Shown: positions 41,628-50,690 of the stretch, one piece after another
Position numbering within the stretch: the first letter of the stretch is position 1
Layout: the number at the start of each line of letters is the position of its first letter
NCBI RefSeq assembly: GCF_016745235.1
Contig: NZ_JAELVM010000005.1
Span: forward strand, 41,663-105,662
Reading direction: 5' to 3'
DNA length: 64,000 nt
From: Chryseobacterium endalhagicum
GTDB taxonomy: Bacteria; Bacteroidota; Bacteroidia; Flavobacteriales; Weeksellaceae
Notes under the pieces: generated by a model
Told to the model about the DNA's origin: nothing
Databases searched by the model: none
Seen by the model: only the letters and a program-made list of their open reading frames with translations
Program-made: the position numbers and the translations under genes

Positions 41628-44157
41628 TTGTTTTTAATTTGATAATAATTTTTTTCAGGTTATTTTCGTTTTGCCATTCTTTTAGCTTTACGGCAACAGC
41701 AGAATCAGTTTTGGCCTGATTAAGATGCAGCAGTTCATCATAAATCTCCAGAAGTTTTTTAAGATTAAAAACAGGTTGATTTACTGTTGTGAGAATGGAT
41801 ATTAATAGTTTTTCAAAAGCCCGGTTATGACTGGGATTCAAGCCTGTAAAGGCCGTAAGTCCATCTGTCAGTCTTTTAACGGGGACAAGTCCGAAGTTGA
41901 TCTTTTCACCGATCATTAATCCTAATGCTGCGGTGTCAAAATCATCCGAAATTATCTTGCCAATAAGCGCTTCAAAAGCCGTACCAGAGAAGGTTTTATC
42001 TTTACTGAACATACCGGCGGAAAGGAATAAATAATGCATTTGCTGCCAGGGAAGATCCAGCTGCATCCACGCATCTAAAAATTCCGTATTGGTCCGGCTG
42101 TCATATTGATACACTGAATTGGACAGTGTTTCGTTGTATTTTTTAGCAAAAACAGATCCCGAAAAATGGGGAGCTGTATGTAAAATCCGGATCAGATCCA
42201 GATCATAAACTCCATGGTATGAGTTGAATAAATGTTCCAGAAGAGAACCGTCATCCGGAACAGCTTTATTTTCAATGGTCACTGTAAGTTCAGGAATTTC
42301 TTCTGCCACATATCCTTTATAGATCTTGCGGGTTCCGGTTTTTCTGTCAAAATTCCCTTCAAGATAAGATTTTTCATATCTGCCAGTAAAATATTCAGGA
42401 TCGAAAAGAGGTTCAAGCAGTTTATAATAATCTTTACTAAGTTCTTTCCGGGCGTATTCCTTTAATTCTTCCAGCTGATGGTTTTTTACTCTGAGTATTG
42501 CTCTTTCGAGATCGAAAGGAACGGGAAACTCTTCGTTAGTCTGGTATATTTTTAACCGGTCAACAAGTACATGCGGATCAATCCAGCACGGTGTCTTGTC
42601 CGGCAGTGAAAGCAACGGGAGCTTTTTCCCTTTTTTTAAAAGCTCAGAAATTCCCAGAAGCAATTGCTGATAGGCTTTAAAAATGAGTGGAGTGCGTTTT
42701 CCAACCCAGTTTTCAAGGTCCGGAAATTCTTTTTTCGCTTCAATGAGTACCGGAGATGGCTTTTCTCTTTTCATCAGACCATAGGCCACAAAAAATGAGG
42801 CATACAGATGATGCATTCCTGATCCTCCTTTAATTTTAAGAGCCGCTTTAAAAGCCGGATCCAGCTGTGTTATATGTCCGGGATTAATCTCCGGATTCAG
42901 TCTCATCAGGACATCAATAAAAAGATCAAAATCATTGGGGTTATTGTGACTGAAAACCTGTGGAGCAAAAAACATCAATTCTTCCACGGTTTCAATGGGA
43001 GAAACGGGTTGAGAGACATGCCAGACGGTAGATTCCGGATGTTCATCTGTTTTATCTTCCTTCTGATTTTTTTCGCTTAGCAGGAATTTGTCAAGCAATA
43101 ACACAGCATCTGAAAGAAGTGATCCCGCATAAGACTGTATTTCGTTTTTGATATGTTCAGAATCAGGATCAGCATATTTTGCAATGATCTTTGCCGCTTT
43201 TATCTGGATCGCGGCATCTTTATTCAGGAAAACCGGCATCAGGAATAAGCTTATTGTTTCCCCGTATTTTTTATTATTCTTTGCTATTTTCTCAAGAGAC
43301 TGCATCAGGGCATTCAGTACAGTTTTCACCTGAATACTGGCTAAAGGCGCAATTGCATTGAGAAAATCATCATTCTTAAAATCTTTTTCCGTAAGTATCG
43401 GACTTAAAATTTTCAATACCGGAACAAAAAGAGAATGTTGAGTAGCATGGAAAATAGAAAACAGCTGATCCTGAAGTCCTAAAATTTCAGAATGTGCTGG
43501 TTTCAGATCAGAAAAAAGTTCCAGAAACCAAATATTATGGTCTTTCGAGAAATTTAAACTGATGGCATTCAAGCATGACTGCAAGACCCGTAAACGTTCC
43601 AACTTATTTTCGCCAACCAGATGATTTACAATAGATTTCCAGTTTTTTTCGCTGTTAGGATTAGCCGTAATTTCGGAATTATATTGAAACAAAAGCCAGA
43701 TGTGAGCTTCCAGTGTTTCCGGATAAGTAAAAAGGATTTCTTCCGTTGTATGCGTTGAAAATATGGATTCTGAAAGCAGATGGGCACAGACTTCATCCCT
43801 TAATGTAAGATAGCCTTTCTTCTCCCACTCTATGACTTTGAGATAGTCTATATTCCTTAAAAAAGGATAGGAATTTCCAATCCATTCCGGGACATAGGAT
43901 TCGAACAGCTCATCAACAAAACTGACTGGTAATGCATAATAGCCGGGAGCCTGTTTTTCATATTGATCCTGAGTAGGGCTGGATGCCAGAAGGGCAAGCA
44001 TAGAGACGTGATTATGACCCCAGTCTTTATTTAAAAATTTCTTTAAAATGACTGCAGTTTCTTTCTTCTCTTTTGGGGTCAGCTTTTTAAGAAAAGGAAT
44101 TATTTCTTTGATTTTATAATTTAAATAAATCCTCTTCAATTCATCTTCAATAAGCAT
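41608..44157 (-). CDS. Large helical-repeat protein, DUF6493-like (paralogue 2)
   Basis: 849 residues. It shares with the 898-residue neighbour the start (LKKLTPKEKKETAVILKKF), the central repeat (AAIQIKAAKIIAKYADPD) and the end (LLEIYDELLHLNQAKTDSAVAVKLKEW, in pieces). Its 3' end overlaps the start of paralogue 1 by 20 bases, so translation is coupled. Like it, no enzyme motif is visible. First gene of the SWIM unit; no clear promoter was found in the 500 bases upstream. Confidence 0.8.
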   Translation of the reverse strand: MLIEDELKRIYLNYKIKEIIPFLKKLTPKEKKETAVILKKFLNKDWGHNHVSMLALLASSPTQDQYEKQAPGYYALPVSFVDELFESYVPEWIGNSYPFLRNIDYLKVIEWEKKGYLTLRDEVCAHLLSESIFSTHTTEEILFTYPETLEAHIWLLFQYNSEITANPNSEKNWKSIVNHLVGENKLERLRVLQSCLNAISLNFSKDHNIWFLELFSDLKPAHSEILGLQDQLFSIFHATQHSLFVPVLKILSPILTEKDFKNDDFLNAIAPLASIQVKTVLNALMQSLEKIAKNNKKYGETISLFLMPVFLNKDAAIQIKAAKIIAKYADPDSEHIKNEIQSYAGSLLSDAVLLLDKFLLSEKNQKEDKTDEHPESTVWHVSQPVSPIETVEELMFFAPQVFSHNNPNDFDLFIDVLMRLNPEINPGHITQLDPAFKAALKIKGGSGMHHLYASFFVAYGLMKREKPSPVLIEAKKEFPDLENWVGKRTPLIFKAYQQLLLGISELLKKGKKLPLLSLPDKTPCWIDPHVLVDRLKIYQTNEEFPVPFDLERAILRVKNHQLEELKEYARKELSKDYYKLLEPLFDPEYFTGRYEKSYLEGNFDRKTGTRKIYKGYVAEEIPELTVTIENKAVPDDGSLLEHLFNSYHGVYDLDLIRILHTAPHFSGSVFAKKYNETLSNSVYQYDSRTNTEFLDAWMQLDLPWQQMHYLFLSAGMFSKDKTFSGTAFEALIGKIISDDFDTAALGLMIGEKINFGLVPVKRLTDGLTAFTGLNPSHNRAFEKLLISILTTVNQPVFNLKKLLEIYDELLHLNQAKTDSAVAVKLKEWQNENNLKKIIIKLKTNERKTL

Positions 44158-44592
44158 AATTCCAATCTTGAGCGACTAAAATAACAAAAAAATGAGTGTC
44201 AGAAATTAAATTATCCCTTTAAAGTGAGTTTTTTAACAAAAAATTATGCTTTCTGGAGCAGTTTCGCAGGCATTTCTGAATAAAAGTTAAAAAGAATTTT
44301 TATATTGTTTCTGAAAAAAGAGCCATAATTCTTTATTTTATGGGATGCTGCTTTTTGAAATTCTTTTGTATGAAAAATAGTTTTGTGGAAAATTTCCTGT
44401 GCTTGCTTCAAACCTTATAGGTTTCGCGTTGGGATATCAATGGTTTGTTGGTGTATCGCGAAGGCGCAAAGCTTATGATGCTGGAGTTTTTTAAGGCGCA
44501 AGAAAATCAGAGATTTTCAGCAATTCTTTACGTAAGATTTTGTTAGGATAATTCTACTCCGGATACATTCTTTGTTTTGGGGATGAGTAGAA
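44158..44592. other. Intergenic region before DUF6493 unit
   Basis: About 430 bases, AT-rich, with repeat-like text TATCGCGAAGGCGCAAAGCT and AAGGCGCAAGAAAATCAGAG near 44455-44515. No gene. The promoter for the DUF6493-SWIM unit should lie here but does not match the shared island promoter. Confidence 0.45.
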
Positions 44593-44621
44593 ATAAAAAA
44601 CTCCCTTTTTGGGAAGGGAGT
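44593..44621 (-). terminator. Terminator after exonuclease gene
   Basis: Stem ACTCCCTT / AAGGGAGT, followed on the minus strand by six T's; it closes the exonuclease unit before the DUF6493 genes. Confidence 0.88.
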
Positions 44622-44655
44622 CGTTGTTTACATCGTAAAATTTATTGGCCTACTT

Positions 44656-45207
44656 TTAAGCTTTATTTAAGCACCAGTGAAGGATTTTCGCGATATTCTT
44701 CGCATCGTCCACACCTCTGTGGTGGGTACCTTCGAGTTTGAGATTCAGCTCGCCCAAAGCTCTGCTCATACCCACACTTTTTCTCACGGTTGGATGGAGC
44801 TGGCCGAATAATGTTTTCACATTGATATGGTCATCACTTAACGGATAATCCACATTGAATCTTCTGGCCTGATCCTGCAGCATATTCAGGTCATAGTTTC
44901 CGTAGCTTGCCCAGGTAAGGTCTTCGGAGTCATATTCTGCACGGAGGATATCCAGCGCATCTTCCAGCATAATGCCTTCATTATCCAGCATGCTTTGCGT
45001 GATGGACGTGAGTTCTGTACAGAAAGGGCTTACCTTCGAGTACTGGGGTTTTACCAAAATCCCTTCATTCTTTGAGACCTTGCCTGTAGCAGCATTCATA
45101 ATGCATACTCCAATTTCTATGATCTCGCTTTCCTGGCCTCTCGGCGGTCTGTCGTTCCAGCAAGTGGCTTCCAGGTCTATAATTAATATATTTTCTGTTG
45201 TTTTCAT
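44656..45207 (-). CDS. 3'-5' exonuclease, DEDDh (ERI1/KapD-like), copy 1
   Basis: 183 residues from the ATG at 45207 (MKTTENILIIDLEATCW). The DEDDh catalytic set is visible: Asp and Glu in IIDLEATCW, Asp in SYGNYDLNML, and His/Asp in HHRGVDDAKNIAKIL. ERI1-like nucleases trim 3' ends of structured RNA, including rRNA and hairpins. It is followed by a terminator. It shares about half its residues with copy 2 just upstream, so the pair is a local duplication. Confidence 0.92.
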   Translation of the reverse strand: MKTTENILIIDLEATCWNDRPPRGQESEIIEIGVCIMNAATGKVSKNEGILVKPQYSKVSPFCTELTSITQSMLDNEGIMLEDALDILRAEYDSEDLTWASYGNYDLNMLQDQARRFNVDYPLSDDHINVKTLFGQLHPTVRKSVGMSRALGELNLKLEGTHHRGVDDAKNIAKILHWCLNKA

Positions 45208-45317
45208 TTGTTTAAAATTTAATGTTTTAAAAGAAGGAAGATGGGAACTGGAGGAAGAAAGTTTAAGGTATACTTTATTCACTTCTCTCTTCCGGCTTCA
45301 AACTTTCCTCTTAGGGA

Positions 45318-45860
45318 TTACTCCAAAATCTTCCTTAAAATTTTGGCAGCATTGTAAGCATCGTCTGATCCGCTGTGGTGGTTTCCTTCAAAATTCATAT
45401 TCAGATGATCCAGAGCTCTTCTCAGTCCAATCATTTTGTGAAGTCTGAAATGGCCTCTGAACTCTTCCATGATATTCAGATAATTTCCGTCAAAAGGGTT
45501 TTCTATTCCCAGCCAGTCGCACTGCTCGAAGATCTGCTCTTTATCGAAGTTTCCAAAACCCGCCCAGGTAAGTGTTCCGGGATTGTATTCTTCTATAATT
45601 TTTTCGCAGGCTTCTTCGAAATAGATTCCTTTTTCTTCAATCAGCTCCGGAGTGATTCCGGTAAGTTTTGTACAGAAATCGTTGATCTCTGATCTTTCAG
45701 GGATTACGTAGATGCTTTGTTTTTGGGAAATGGTTTTTGACTTTAAATTGAGCCTGCAGATCCCTATTTCTATAATATCAACGTTCTGGCCAATGGGAAT
45801 CCTGTCATTTTCCCAACAGGTCGCTTCCAGATCGATGATTAGTATTTCGTTTGTGTTCAT
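45318..45860 (-). CDS. 3'-5' exonuclease, DEDDh (ERI1/KapD-like), copy 2
   Basis: 180 residues from the ATG at 45860 (MNTNEILIIDLEATCWENDR). Catalytic residues are in IIDLEATCW, GFGNFDKEQIF and HHSGSDDAYNAAKIL. It probably trims RNA 3' ends. Two close copies side by side suggest different substrates, for example tRNA and Y RNA or rRNA fragments. Short gap to copy 1 (111 bases), same strand. Confidence 0.92.
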   Translation of the reverse strand: MNTNEILIIDLEATCWENDRIPIGQNVDIIEIGICRLNLKSKTISQKQSIYVIPERSEINDFCTKLTGITPELIEEKGIYFEEACEKIIEEYNPGTLTWAGFGNFDKEQIFEQCDWLGIENPFDGNYLNIMEEFRGHFRLHKMIGLRRALDHLNMNFEGNHHSGSDDAYNAAKILRKILE

Positions 45861-45996
45861 AGTTTTTTTGTAAAATGTAAAAAAGTATAATGTATTCATG
45901 TAAAAAGTAAAATGTATTCATGATGATGGCAGTTTTTTGTGTCACTGACCGCCACTCATCACTCATCACTCATCACTTATCACTCATTCTCATTAC

Positions 45997-46572
45997 TTAT
46001 AATTCTTTGTTCTCTCTTGCTCCAAACGGCGGCGTCCATTTTTTGCGCTTCATAATTTCTTTAACTTCTTCGTAGGAAATCGGATAAAAATCGTGGCAGT
46101 CTACGCCTACATCAAAGCTTAGTGCCATTTCATCATCCGGCAATGTTCCGTGTGAATGGCCGTAAAGCTGCCATACCCCGCGGTGTGAGCCGTTCCAGCT
46201 GCGCATGGCGTAATGCAGGAGAATAATTTTCTGCTTGCCATTGGCATTTTCAGACTCATCAATTTTTAATTCGTGGTAATCCCTTATCGAATCAAATCGT
46301 TTGGGATAGGTAAGCGCAGCACCCTCATGGTTTCCTTTGATCAGATGGATATTGCCATTCAGCCTGTCCAGGATTTCTTTGGTGAAATCAGGTTTTCCCA
46401 GACTGATATCGCCAAGATGGTAGACTGTATCGCCGATACCGATCTTTTCATTCCATCTTTTAATCAGTTCTTCATTCATATGGTCTAGGGACTCAAAAGG
46501 CCGCTCTGAGAATTTTATAATATTGGCATGACCGAAATGATGGTCAGCTGTAAAAAATATATTAGGTTTCAT
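45997..46572 (-). CDS. Calcineurin-like metallophosphoesterase
   Basis: 191 residues. All metal motifs are present: DHHFGH (near residue 10), GDIS (near 53), GNHE (near 81), and YGHSHG (near 138). Small enzymes of this type act as phosphodiesterases or phosphatases on nucleotides or RNA ends. Inside an RNA ligase cluster it is a good candidate for opening or removing the 2',3'-cyclic phosphate left by anticodon nucleases; this is inference. Confidence 0.88.
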   Translation of the reverse strand: MKPNIFFTADHHFGHANIIKFSERPFESLDHMNEELIKRWNEKIGIGDTVYHLGDISLGKPDFTKEILDRLNGNIHLIKGNHEGAALTYPKRFDSIRDYHELKIDESENANGKQKIILLHYAMRSWNGSHRGVWQLYGHSHGTLPDDEMALSFDVGVDCHDFYPISYEEVKEIMKRKKWTPPFGARENKEL

Positions 46573-46797
46573 TTTTTTAATAATTTTTTTGTTTAATTTT
46601 TACTACGTTTTTCCCACGGATTACACAGAATACACAGATGTTCTGTTGATTTGTGTAAATACTTGGTGGTACTTGTTTAAAAAAAAGACCGTTTTCTTAA
46701 CCACGGATTGCGCAGATTTTCACAGATGATTGTGTTTATTTGTGAAAATTATTCGTGCTATTTGTGTTTAAAGATGCTTTGTAGTTTTAATTTTTAA
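46573..46797. repeat. Two copies of the dispersed CACAGATGATTGTG repeat
   Basis: Diverged copies at about 46608-46680 and 46697-46772, both ending in a TTTGTGTTTAA-like tail, related to those at 36678 and 36821. No gene. Confidence 0.7.
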
Positions 46798-47742
46798 TTA
46801 ATTTTCGCGAAATGCTTTATAAAAAGCAGTTTCAATTTCACTGACATCGTTTTCCGCATATCTTCTTGAAAAGTGAATAGGAACGGCATCTTTCACCCGA
46901 CAGTCTTTCATAATCTGTCCTGACGCAGAAGCAAAACTGTGATAATTAAGCTTCGCCAACTCCTGATCCGAATCTTTATAAAAACTCTCAATATAAACGA
47001 GGTCTGCCTCGCTGAATACTGCTTTTATTTTTTCATAATTTTCTTTATCTGCTGCATGATCCATGATTACCCCAAGCCTGTAACCGTGGTTTTTCGTCAG
47101 TAAATAAAACAGATCAGATGCTTTGTACACCGTTCCTTCAATCTCAATTTCTTTATCTTCATCATTATTTTCAAAAGCTGTTTTCAGTTCGCTGATCCAT
47201 TTTCCTTTTCTGAAACCGGAAGCCTCTTCATGAAAGGTTACTGAATCTTTCTCGCTGAACAGATAAGCGATGGAATCTGTTTTATGATCAAGAATTGCAA
47301 AGTTTACATTCACCTGATCATCTTCAAAAAGAAAGTTCTGAGTCTTCACGAATTCCAGATTCCAATGCGGAGGACGGATCACATATACATTAATCTCTTC
47401 AGGAGAAACAATTTCCCTGATTTCATATTCAATGGCTTTTTCATCGATCAGGTTCCATGTGTAAGATTTCAACCGGGATTCAATCTGATGGTGGATATTT
47501 TTCGGTCCGCAGATGACCACTTTTTCTCTGCTTCCGATCTGATGTCTGAAAATTCCGTCAAAATTTGAAAAGTGGTCAATATGCGTATGGCTGATGAACA
47601 CCGCCGAAAGTGACTGTATTTCTTTTACTATCAGCTGGCTGGCTTCACCGCAATCGCACAAATAATGCTTTCCTGAATTGGTGATTTTTATTAATATGCT
47701 GATGTCTTCTCTTAAAAGACTTTTTATTTCTGCCTGTATCAT
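46798..47742 (-). CDS. RNase Z-like MBL-fold nuclease
   Basis: 314 residues. Zn motif HTHIDHF (near residue 53) follows FISH; a C-terminal VPIHFSRRY gives the last histidine as in tRNase Z. The exosite arm of true RNase Z is not evident, and DHAADKENY supplies a central Asp/His. RNase Z cuts tRNA precursors 3' of the discriminator. Lying 50 bases after the RNA ligase gene and next to a tRNA array, it may mature or trim these tRNAs. Confidence 0.85.
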   Translation of the reverse strand: MIQAEIKSLLREDISILIKITNSGKHYLCDCGEASQLIVKEIQSLSAVFISHTHIDHFSNFDGIFRHQIGSREKVVICGPKNIHHQIESRLKSYTWNLIDEKAIEYEIREIVSPEEINVYVIRPPHWNLEFVKTQNFLFEDDQVNVNFAILDHKTDSIAYLFSEKDSVTFHEEASGFRKGKWISELKTAFENNDEDKEIEIEGTVYKASDLFYLLTKNHGYRLGVIMDHAADKENYEKIKAVFSEADLVYIESFYKDSDQELAKLNYHSFASASGQIMKDCRVKDAVPIHFSRRYAENDVSEIETAFYKAFREN

Positions 47743-47791
47743 TTTTCTTCGTTTTTAAACATAAAAAAGTTCCGGTAAAATATACCGAAAC

Positions 47792-48805
47792 TTAAACTTT
47801 AAGAGTCATAAACTCTTCTTTTATACAATCAATTACCAAAGTATTCAACTTTTTATTGATCCTTTTCTGCTCTTCTTTTTCTATGCTGCCAAAAGCCTCA
47901 GGAAAATCTTTTCCGAAATCTTCCAGAATATCCTGTGCAAAAAGACCTATAATTCTGCCCATCATCCTGGGTTCAAATTCGCCTGTTTTGCTTACTACAT
48001 TATTCAATCTGTTCGCTGTCGCATATTTCTGGATTTCTTCCCAAATATTCTGAGCTGTTTCACTGAAATGCACCTGTTCCTTCATGGGTCTGTCTTTTTT
48101 AACCATTTTGGATTTTTCAGTCCACTTTTCGTTCTTATTTTTCAGAATGACTCTTGAACCGTTTCCAAAATATCTGGTTTTCAAAGTTTTGACAATGGTT
48201 CCTTCGCAGATATTGTTTTCAATTTCAGGCAGGCCAAGCCATCCCGGAATTTTAGTATCAAAAACGTTCGGAAACTTCAAAGCTTCTTCCAAAGTGCCCT
48301 GAAATAATATTTTAGCATAGAAAAATCCGGTTTCCTCAAAAATTTGATTCACCCTATCGGTATCCAGATAAGTAGTTCCGTTCAGCTTAATATCGAATCC
48401 ATAAAATTCGTTATGAGGTGCGTATTCAATGCCTTTTTGTACTTTGATAGCATCTTTTACGGGTGCTACTTCTTTATGTTTGTAGCCACCTCCGAATAGT
48501 TCCCCATAAATCACTACGGTTTCCAATTCCGGATGAATGTTTTTTACTTTTTGGAACAAATCCATTACATTTTTTCTGTAACGTTCTAAAATATGGTGTG
48601 CATTGTAGAATTTCTCATCTTTTTCAATGAAAGCGGTTCTCTTACCGATTTTAATTTCCTTTCCGTCGGTAAAGAAAGAGAAATTAGCCCCGTGAACCTT
48701 TTCCTGCACAATGAAAACCTCACCCCCAAAACCCTGAAGTCTGATCTGTTCGATCATACGGGCCTGGTAAGCGTTTTCTATCGTGTTATATGTTTTGAAA
48801 ATCAT
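47792..48805 (-). CDS. RNA ligase, T4 Rnl2-like
   Basis: 337 residues. Nucleotidyltransferase motif I is EKVHGANF (adenylated Lys near residue 36); motif III is FYGFDIKL, motif IV CEGTIVKT, motif V VILKNKNEKW. A helical C-terminal domain of about 100 residues fits Rnl2. It joins 3'-OH and 5'-phosphate RNA ends in a nick or duplex, as in a broken anticodon loop held by the stem. Its start overlaps the DinB gene by 4 bases. Neither a polynucleotide kinase nor RtcB is in the window, so end healing must come from neighbours or elsewhere. Confidence 0.92.
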   Translation of the reverse strand: MIFKTYNTIENAYQARMIEQIRLQGFGGEVFIVQEKVHGANFSFFTDGKEIKIGKRTAFIEKDEKFYNAHHILERYRKNVMDLFQKVKNIHPELETVVIYGELFGGGYKHKEVAPVKDAIKVQKGIEYAPHNEFYGFDIKLNGTTYLDTDRVNQIFEETGFFYAKILFQGTLEEALKFPNVFDTKIPGWLGLPEIENNICEGTIVKTLKTRYFGNGSRVILKNKNEKWTEKSKMVKKDRPMKEQVHFSETAQNIWEEIQKYATANRLNNVVSKTGEFEPRMMGRIIGLFAQDILEDFGKDFPEAFGSIEKEEQKRINKKLNTLVIDCIKEEFMTLKV

Positions 48806-49374
48806 TTTTTTAAATTTTTAATCGTTTCTGACTCATTATTCTTCATTTGAGTAAGGTGTCGCTGCGAGTGAAGTGAAAGGAAATAAATGTATTCATACAC
48901 ATTGATTTTTCCCAGGTCATTCACCGTCATTGTTGTTTTACAAAGGAGACCTTCGCCGTTTTTCATGAGGTTTAAATAATCTGAACACTGGTGATACTGC
49001 TGGGCCATTAAATTTCTGATTTCATTCAGGTTTAACACTCCTTTCGGCTCCATATGTTCCGGTCTTATCCATTCGAAGGCACCATGTTTCCCTACTTTCT
49101 CAAATTTTTCATGATCGAAACTGTAGTTTTTTATTTCGGAATCCAGATCAAGCTCAAGATGATTCCGCATTGCTTTTTTTGAACCTTTTTCAATGAGAAT
49201 GAGCAAATAAAAGTTCGTAAGATAAATATGTTCCAGAATCTGCTGAACGGTCCAGCCTCCGTTTGAAGGCTTGTGGTCCAGTGTTCTCTTATCTTTATCA
49301 AACCATCTGTCTACTTCATCAAAACTGAGTTTCAAATGCGTTTTTATATCCTGAATGAATCTAAAAATATCCAT
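48802..49374 (-). CDS. DinB-family four-helix protein
   Basis: 190 residues. The DinB fold is suggested by GGWTVQQILEHIYLTNFYLLILIEKG with the first metal His, and by LSLHSQRHLTQM with the late His pair. DinB proteins bind a metal ion and act as thiol- or nucleotide-linked transferases; function here is unknown. It is the first gene after the shared island promoter and is translationally coupled to the RNA ligase (4-base overlap), so it belongs to the repair unit. Confidence 0.85.
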   Translation of the reverse strand: MDIFRFIQDIKTHLKLSFDEVDRWFDKDKRTLDHKPSNGGWTVQQILEHIYLTNFYLLILIEKGSKKAMRNHLELDLDSEIKNYSFDHEKFEKVGKHGAFEWIRPEHMEPKGVLNLNEIRNLMAQQYHQCSDYLNLMKNGEGLLCKTTMTVNDLGKINVYEYIYFLSLHSQRHLTQMKNNESETIKNLKK

Positions 49375-49449
49375 AACATTTTTGTATAGTTTTTAAGATC
49401 AATCATCTTCAGCTTCTTCTTTTCTATCATCTTTGATATGATGATGGTG

Positions 49450-49483
49450 CAAAGTAAAAAAGTAATGACGCAATCTTTTTGCG
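49450..49483 (-). promoter_or_regulatory. Shared island promoter, DinB-RNA ligase copy
   Basis: Minus strand: CGCAAAAAGATTGCG (49469-49483), 11 bases, TTACTTTG (49450-49457) and CA, 76 bases before the DinB start. The same layout occurs at 33891 and 36551. Confidence 0.82.
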
Positions 49484-49501
49484 CTGCTCTGAAAATATTG
49501 A

Positions 49502-49873
49502 TTACAATTGTTTAAAATTTTCTAAAAGGCTTAGAATATTTTCCTTTCCTACGGGATTCATGGAATGACAGTAGAATTTGGGCAGATCTAAATAATGATC
49601 CATACAATATTCTACCAGCCATTTGGCGCAGTCATATCCGGTTTTTTCAGCAAATGTATTGGTGTCCGGTTCCAGGTAATGTTCATCCGCCAGATCATGA
49701 TCAAAAGATATCATTTCCGGAAGTCCTTTTTCCAGAATCCTGTTGACAAACTGCTCGTAATTCCGAACAATATGCCAGTCTTTTCTGAGGAAAATACCCT
49801 GTCTGGTATAATGATACGCCTCAATGGGATATCTTATATCATCCAGAAATAATAATCTTTTGGTCATTTCCAT
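49502..49873 (-). CDS. Receiver-fold protein, cyclic-phosphate-processing type (cREC)
   Basis: 123 residues. It resembles a response-regulator receiver: RLLFLDDIRYP start with two acidic residues, ISFDHDLADEHY in the middle, and KFYCHSMNPVGKENI near the end with a His-Ser pair. This matches the divergent receiver clade predicted by comparative genomics to process cyclic phosphates in RNA repair clusters. It lies 12 bases from the ATP-grasp gene and would suit removal of the 2',3'-cyclic phosphate before ligation. Activity is inferred from the family. Confidence 0.82.
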   Translation of the reverse strand: MEMTKRLLFLDDIRYPIEAYHYTRQGIFLRKDWHIVRNYEQFVNRILEKGLPEMISFDHDLADEHYLEPDTNTFAEKTGYDCAKWLVEYCMDHYLDLPKFYCHSMNPVGKENILSLLENFKQL

Positions 49874-49885
49874 CCTGTTTTTTTT

Positions 49886-50662
49886 TTAATTTGAAAAGTA
49901 AATATTCAATGCTTTAATAATACTTTTCACATTGGTATTGGGATAAAACCCGGAACTGTTGATACAGTTGATTTCTACAATCTTCCAGCCTTTATCTGTT
50001 AAACAAATATCCATTACAAAAGCTTTCTCAAGATTAAAAAGCCCGATCATTTCATTGGCGAAAATAAGTCCGTCTTCTGAAATTTTTTCTTCGAAAGGAA
50101 CATCATCATTAAATTTATAATATCCTCCATCTACAATTTGTCCTCCTATAATCCAAAGTCTTGCTTCTTTTATGGTATGCTTTGCTTCTGAAACCTGCAC
50201 GATTGAATCTTTAGTAATTCTATTAGATTGACTTTCCAATGCTTCAAAAATGAAGTCTTTCCATTCAATCTCTGTGAAAACTCTTCCTGTAAAAATTTTA
50301 GCTTCATTGTAAGGTTTTATGAATTTTTTTTCATCATTCTTCCAAACAAGGTCTTCTGAAACTTTATGAACAGAAACTTTATAATTAAGGAGATTTTTTC
50401 CATAAAATCTGGAATACACCTCATACAAGTGATTCCCTCCATAAAAAGAACCTGGAAACCAATCTGAATTTTGTTTTGCCAGCCTTGCAATCGTCACAGA
50501 ACCATACACGAAAACATCCTTTCTGTCTGTTTTAAAGTCTATTTTCTCTGCTGTTGGTAGAATATTAATTACCTCGTAATCAACATTTAATTCTTCCAAT
50601 GCATTAAAAATTTTGTAATGATCCGGATCTAAATACACATTAGCCTGAATTAAAAAATACAT
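49886..50662 (-). CDS. ATP-grasp-like enzyme, R2K-type
   Basis: 258 residues. The C-terminal part has ATP-grasp features: VQVSEAKHTIKEARLWIIGGQIVDGGYY and FVMDICLTDKGWKIVEINCINSSGFY, with the metal-binding D-I...E-I-N. The N-terminal part is a Rossmann-like domain (FLIQANVYLDPDHYKIF). It fits the R2K clade of ATP-grasp proteins found near RNA repair genes. Substrate unknown; it could modify protein or RNA. Next to another, more RimK-like ATP-grasp gene. Confidence 0.82.
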   Translation of the reverse strand: MYFLIQANVYLDPDHYKIFNALEELNVDYEVINILPTAEKIDFKTDRKDVFVYGSVTIARLAKQNSDWFPGSFYGGNHLYEVYSRFYGKNLLNYKVSVHKVSEDLVWKNDEKKFIKPYNEAKIFTGRVFTEIEWKDFIFEALESQSNRITKDSIVQVSEAKHTIKEARLWIIGGQIVDGGYYKFNDDVPFEEKISEDGLIFANEMIGLFNLEKAFVMDICLTDKGWKIVEINCINSSGFYPNTNVKSIIKALNIYFSN

Positions 50663-50690
50663 GGTTATCAGTTTTTTTATTTGATTCTTT

